This document shows positions 63,903-64,000 of a stretch of 64,000 nt of DNA, piece after piece; position 1 is the stretch's first letter; every line of letters begins with the position of its first letter. The position numbers and the translations under genes are program-made. The stretch covers positions 1 through 64,000 of the forward strand of contig JAURKY010000001.1 of assembly GCA_030831475.1 (NCBI GenBank), in the 5' to 3' direction. Source of the stretch: Burkholderiales bacterium. GTDB lineage: Bacteria; Pseudomonadota; Gammaproteobacteria; Burkholderiales; Methylophilaceae. The notes under the pieces are model-generated. The model did no database searches. It was given only the letters and a program-made list of their open reading frames with translations, and was not told the origin of the DNA.

Positions 63903-64000
63903 TTAAGCAACCTTATTTTCTTGAGGAGTAAAATTATCTTCAAGCTTGCTGTCTTGAGGATATTTTTCCTCAGGTATGTATAAGGGTCCTTTGGTGCCAC
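63903..64000 (-). CDS. lptM: LptM-like small lipoprotein, C-terminal part (5' end outside window)
   Basis: ...GTKGPLYIPEEKYPQDSKLEDNFTPQENKVA*, KGPLY(L/I)P motif and typical position upstream of lysA. Confidence 0.7.
   Translation of the reverse strand, partial: GTKGPLYIPEEKYPQDSKLEDNFTPQENKVA

Overview
The 64 kb window is a dense, AT-rich bacterial chromosome segment. Gene content and order (gltBD-hemE, hemL, thiDE, argS/priA, pcm-tolC-waaA, split class II RNR, PQQ functions, DUF3501/rubrerythrin cluster) suggest a streamlined betaproteobacterium, probably a Methylophilaceae/OM43-type methylotroph; that placement is inference. Most of the window is housekeeping: NAD, thiamine, heme, glutamate synthase, MetH, IspH, LysA, cell wall recycling and LPS. 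I found no mobile elements, CRISPR arrays or rRNA. There is one tRNA-Gly(CCC), one TPP riboswitch upstream of thiC, and a 23-aa pqqA missed by the ORF track. Most interesting: (1) a compact four-gene operon (about 0.39-3.3 kb) of an ECF-like sigma factor, a single-TM protein with a Sel1 tail, a secreted Sel1-repeat protein and a 42-aa TM peptide, preceded by a promoter with a Fur-box-like sequence in its spacer and closed by an intrinsic terminator; (2) a PHO-box-like triple repeat immediately upstream of a PAP2 phosphatase and GT4 glycosyltransferase pair, a candidate phosphate-starvation lipid-remodelling module; (3) an orphan pqqA plus a separate periplasmic quinoprotein island; (4) a sigma-54 promoter upstream of porin-glnK-amtB; (5) a 20-bp palindrome in the spacer of the rubrerythrin promoter; (6) a NrdR-like box upstream of nrdJab. 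All calls come from reading the sequence; no searches were run.
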